DNA of 6,886 bases from Clostridiaceae bacterium (GTDB taxonomy: Bacteria > Bacillota > Clostridia > Saccharofermentanales > UBA5734): positions 1 to 6,886 of the forward strand of contig JAAYKS010000415.1 in NCBI GenBank assembly GCA_012522285.1, in the 5' to 3' direction. Of this stretch, positions 5,228 to 6,886 are shown one piece after another; within the stretch, counting starts at the first letter, position 1, and each line of letters opens with the position of its first letter. The translations under genes were made by a program, and so were the position numbers. Below the pieces are notes generated by a model, which saw only the letters and a list, made by a program, of their open reading frames with translations, had not been told where the DNA came from and ran no database searches.

Positions 5228-6010
5228 ATGAGCACCATGCGTCTTGCCCCTTATCTTTCCACCGCCCACATGGCCATGCGGGAAAAAACCAACGCGGGGA
5301 TGACCGCTATGCTGCCCCGCATGCTCGCGATTGGCGCGCGGGTGGTCCCGTTGATGGTCGTCTGGCGGGTCGTCCTGCACCGCGGAGCCGACGTCGGCAT
5401 GACCCTGTCCCAGATGCTGGTCTACGCATTTGCGGGGGCCCTGTTGTCCGACCTGCTCGAAGTACAGACCGCACTGTCCTCCTGGAACTACGACGGCCGG
5501 CTGGTCTCGCTCTACCAGCGCCCGCTGCCGGTACTCGCACACGTCGCCGCCCAAACCGCGGGCGGATGGGCGCCGCTGCTGTTGTTTTTCTCCCTGCCCC
5601 TGCTGTTGCTCGCGCCGCTCGCGGGGCTGGACACCCGGCCGGCCACCCTGTGGTTTTTCCCGAGCCTGCTGCTGGGCATCTCGCTCGGGTTCGCGATCGA
5701 TTTTCTGTTTTCCTGCCTGACCATCCGGCTGCGGGGGATGGCCTGGATGGTCTATTCCATCCGCATGGCACTGGTCTCCCTGCTGTCCGGCGCGGTGATT
5801 CCTTTCCGGGTGATGCCGTTCGGACTGGACCGTATCCTCGACCTGCAGCCACTCGGAAGTCTGGCGGGCGCTCCTCTCTCCCTGCTGGTAGGCACGGGAG
5901 ATCCCGCGCGGGTGCTCCTGCTCCAGCTGGGGTGGAACCTTCTGCTGTGGCCGCTGACCATTCTGCTGTTCTCGCGTTCGCGGGAAAGGATGACTAGCTA
6001 TGGCGGATAA
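5228..6010 (+). CDS. ABC-2 type permease, DUF990 family (first subunit)
   Basis: This is a 260-residue integral membrane protein. About six hydrophobic segments are seen, near residues 33-50, 60-78, 111-133, 141-162, 175-193 and 228-248. It has the usual size and pattern of the first permease of DUF990-type ABC-2 transporters (COG4587-like): a short cytoplasmic N-terminus, a polar loop around 80-100 with S-W-N-Y-D-G-R-L, the L-S-G-A-V-I-P-F segment before the last helix, and a C-terminus ending R-x-x-S-Y-G-G. Such permeases pair with a second permease and an ATPase; substrates are mostly unknown, though the ABC-2 class is mainly exporters. The start at 5228 has AAAGG (5214-5218) 9 bases upstream. 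The longer in-frame reading from 5018 would cross the terminator and encodes a non-hydrophobic, R/P-rich stretch, so it is rejected. The gene overlaps the next by 11 bases. Confidence 0.8.
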   Translation: MSTMRLAPYLSTAHMAMREKTNAGMTAMLPRMLAIGARVVPLMVVWRVVLHRGADVGMTLSQMLVYAFAGALLSDLLEVQTALSSWNYDGRLVSLYQRPLPVLAHVAAQTAGGWAPLLLFFSLPLLLLAPLAGLDTRPATLWFFPSLLLGISLGFAIDFLFSCLTIRLRGMAWMVYSIRMALVSLLSGAVIPFRVMPFGLDRILDLQPLGSLAGAPLSLLVGTGDPARVLLLQLGWNLLLWPLTILLFSRSRERMTSYGG

Positions 6011-6886
6011 AAGCGGAAAAAGACAGACCCGCCCCGCGTCCACACGTGCCGCCTCTGGCCCGGGGGCCTGGATCCGGCGGGTCGGCGCGCTCTTCGCGCT
6101 CTATGCCAAAATGGACTTCGCCTGGTTGCTGCGCGACACCAAAACCGCGTTGATCGTGATTGCCGCCGAATCGATCTCCCAGGTCGCGGGCATCACCGGC
6201 GTTTTCCTGATCGCCTGGCGATTCGACGGGATCGGGAATATGGACCGGTACGAAGTGCTGCTCCTGCTGGGATATGCGACGCTGCTCCAGGGCGTGTACA
6301 ACTTCTTTTTCAACGGGGGAAACACCGGCCACCTGTCCCGGCGCATCGGGCGCGGACAGCTGGAGCACATGATGATCCAGCCGGTCCCGCTCGGGGTACA
6401 GCTGGTCACCGACGGATTTCTGCCGGTGTCGGGAAACGGCGGGCTGATCGCGGGCATCGCGGTCACCGCCGTCGCGGTCCGGCACATCGGGCTGGAGGTC
6501 ACACCAGCCTGGCTGCTGCTGTTCGCGTGTCAGCTCCTGGCGGGACTTGCGGTCCTGCTCGGCATGCTCTACCTCGGTTCGGTCGCGGCGTTCTACCAGC
6601 CGGTGGCCGCGGAAGAGATCACAAGCGACATCTACAACACCGCGGTCCGGCTGTCGGCCTTTCCACTGTCCGACCTCTCCCGAGGTGCTCAGACTTTGCT
6701 GCTCACGGCCGTCCCGGCCGGGCTGCTCGCCTGGTTCCCGACGCTCGTGCTGCTCGGTCGGCCGCCGCTCGGACTGACCGCGGCGTTTCCCTTTTTGTTT
6801 GCCTCTGTACTCGCCCTGCTGACCGGGGTTCTGATGAAGAAAGGATGGATGCATTATGCGCGAGAAGGATCGCCCCGATACTCGGA
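6000..6886 (+). CDS. ABC-2 type permease, DUF990 family (second subunit, 3' end cut off)
   Basis: The ORF is open to the window end, with 295 codons visible. The ATG at 6000 lies inside the end of the first permease gene (11-base overlap), with AAAGGA (5985-5990) 9 bases upstream. The first 25 residues are a basic, hydrophilic tail. Hydrophobic segments follow near 48-73, 85-104, 147-162, 170-197, 232-252 and 258-280. The polar block around 116-130 (I-G-R-G-Q-L-E-H-M-M-I-Q-P-V-P-L) and the C-terminal K-G-W-M-H-Y-A-R-E-G-S-P-R-Y-S are typical of DUF990/COG3694-like permeases, which usually end a few residues after this point, so only a short piece is probably missing. It should form the membrane channel with the first permease. 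The partner ATPase is not in the window and may lie downstream. The substrate cannot be inferred. Confidence 0.8.
   Translation, partial: MADKSGKRQTRPASTRAASGPGAWIRRVGALFALYAKMDFAWLLRDTKTALIVIAAESISQVAGITGVFLIAWRFDGIGNMDRYEVLLLLGYATLLQGVYNFFFNGGNTGHLSRRIGRGQLEHMMIQPVPLGVQLVTDGFLPVSGNGGLIAGIAVTAVAVRHIGLEVTPAWLLLFACQLLAGLAVLLGMLYLGSVAAFYQPVAAEEITSDIYNTAVRLSAFPLSDLSRGAQTLLLTAVPAGLLAWFPTLVLLGRPPLGLTAAFPFLFASVLALLTGVLMKKGWMHYAREGSPRYS

Noticed and set aside
4799..6043. A 414-codon open frame on the minus strand opposite the first permease
   Set aside because: It is rich in Q/R/G/P with no recognisable motif and lies antisense to a convincing membrane protein gene; it is a typical high-GC shadow.
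5994..6854. A 286-codon open frame on the minus strand opposite the second permease
   Set aside because: It has low-complexity Q/E/R-rich composition and is the complement of a DUF990 permease reading frame; shadow.
6856..6886. A possible start of a third gene (ATG at 6856, AAAGGA upstream)
   Set aside because: Only about 10 codons are visible, and the second permease appears to read on through this point to its usual C-terminus. An ATPase start here cannot be supported.

Overview
The window is high-GC bacterial DNA (by eye above 60% G+C). It has strong AGGAGG-type ribosome binding sites, a U-tract intrinsic terminator and tightly overlapping genes. The protein families (a Paenibacillus/Bacillus-like GH42, a GarR-like reductase, a DUF1537 kinase and DUF990 ABC-2 permeases) best fit a high-GC member of the Bacillota, possibly Paenibacillaceae. 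That assignment is an inference from family resemblance and is not proven by the sequence.

Two divergent gene blocks are separated by a 471-base non-coding region (4757-5227). The left block is on the minus strand and reads from 4756 down to 1. It holds a GH42 beta-galactosidase (4756-2687), a GarR-type 2-hydroxy-3-oxopropionate reductase (2690-1788), a DUF1537/OtnK-type sugar-acid kinase (1791-283) and, 74 bases further on, the first 69 codons of an esterase that looks like a CE15 glucuronoyl/acetyl xylan esterase (208 to beyond base 1). The first three genes are joined by two ATGA stop/start overlaps, each with its ribosome binding site inside the preceding gene. The block looks like a plant-polysaccharide operon: an esterase and a galactosidase to open and trim the glycan, plus a reductase and a kinase for small hydroxy-acids derived from sugar acids.

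The right block is on the plus strand. Two overlapping genes (5228-6010 and 6000 to the window end) encode the two permease subunits of a DUF990-type ABC-2 transporter. No ATPase is visible in the window.

The most interesting part is the 5' leader of the transporter genes. A promoter-like sequence (TTGCGG, 17-base spacer, TACAAT, 4847-4875) is followed by a 29-codon ORF with a strong ribosome binding site (4919-5008). Next come a perfect 9-bp hairpin starting at the base after its stop codon (5009-5029), a longer nested stem-loop (5055-5112), and a textbook intrinsic terminator (5131-5163) placed 64 bases before the first permease start. I see no promoter-like sequence between the terminator and the permease gene. 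The layout therefore suggests transcription attenuation, by leader-peptide translation or by ligand binding to the leader RNA. I could not match it to a riboswitch class I know. A stand-alone small RNA of about 280 nt ending at the terminator is the main alternative.
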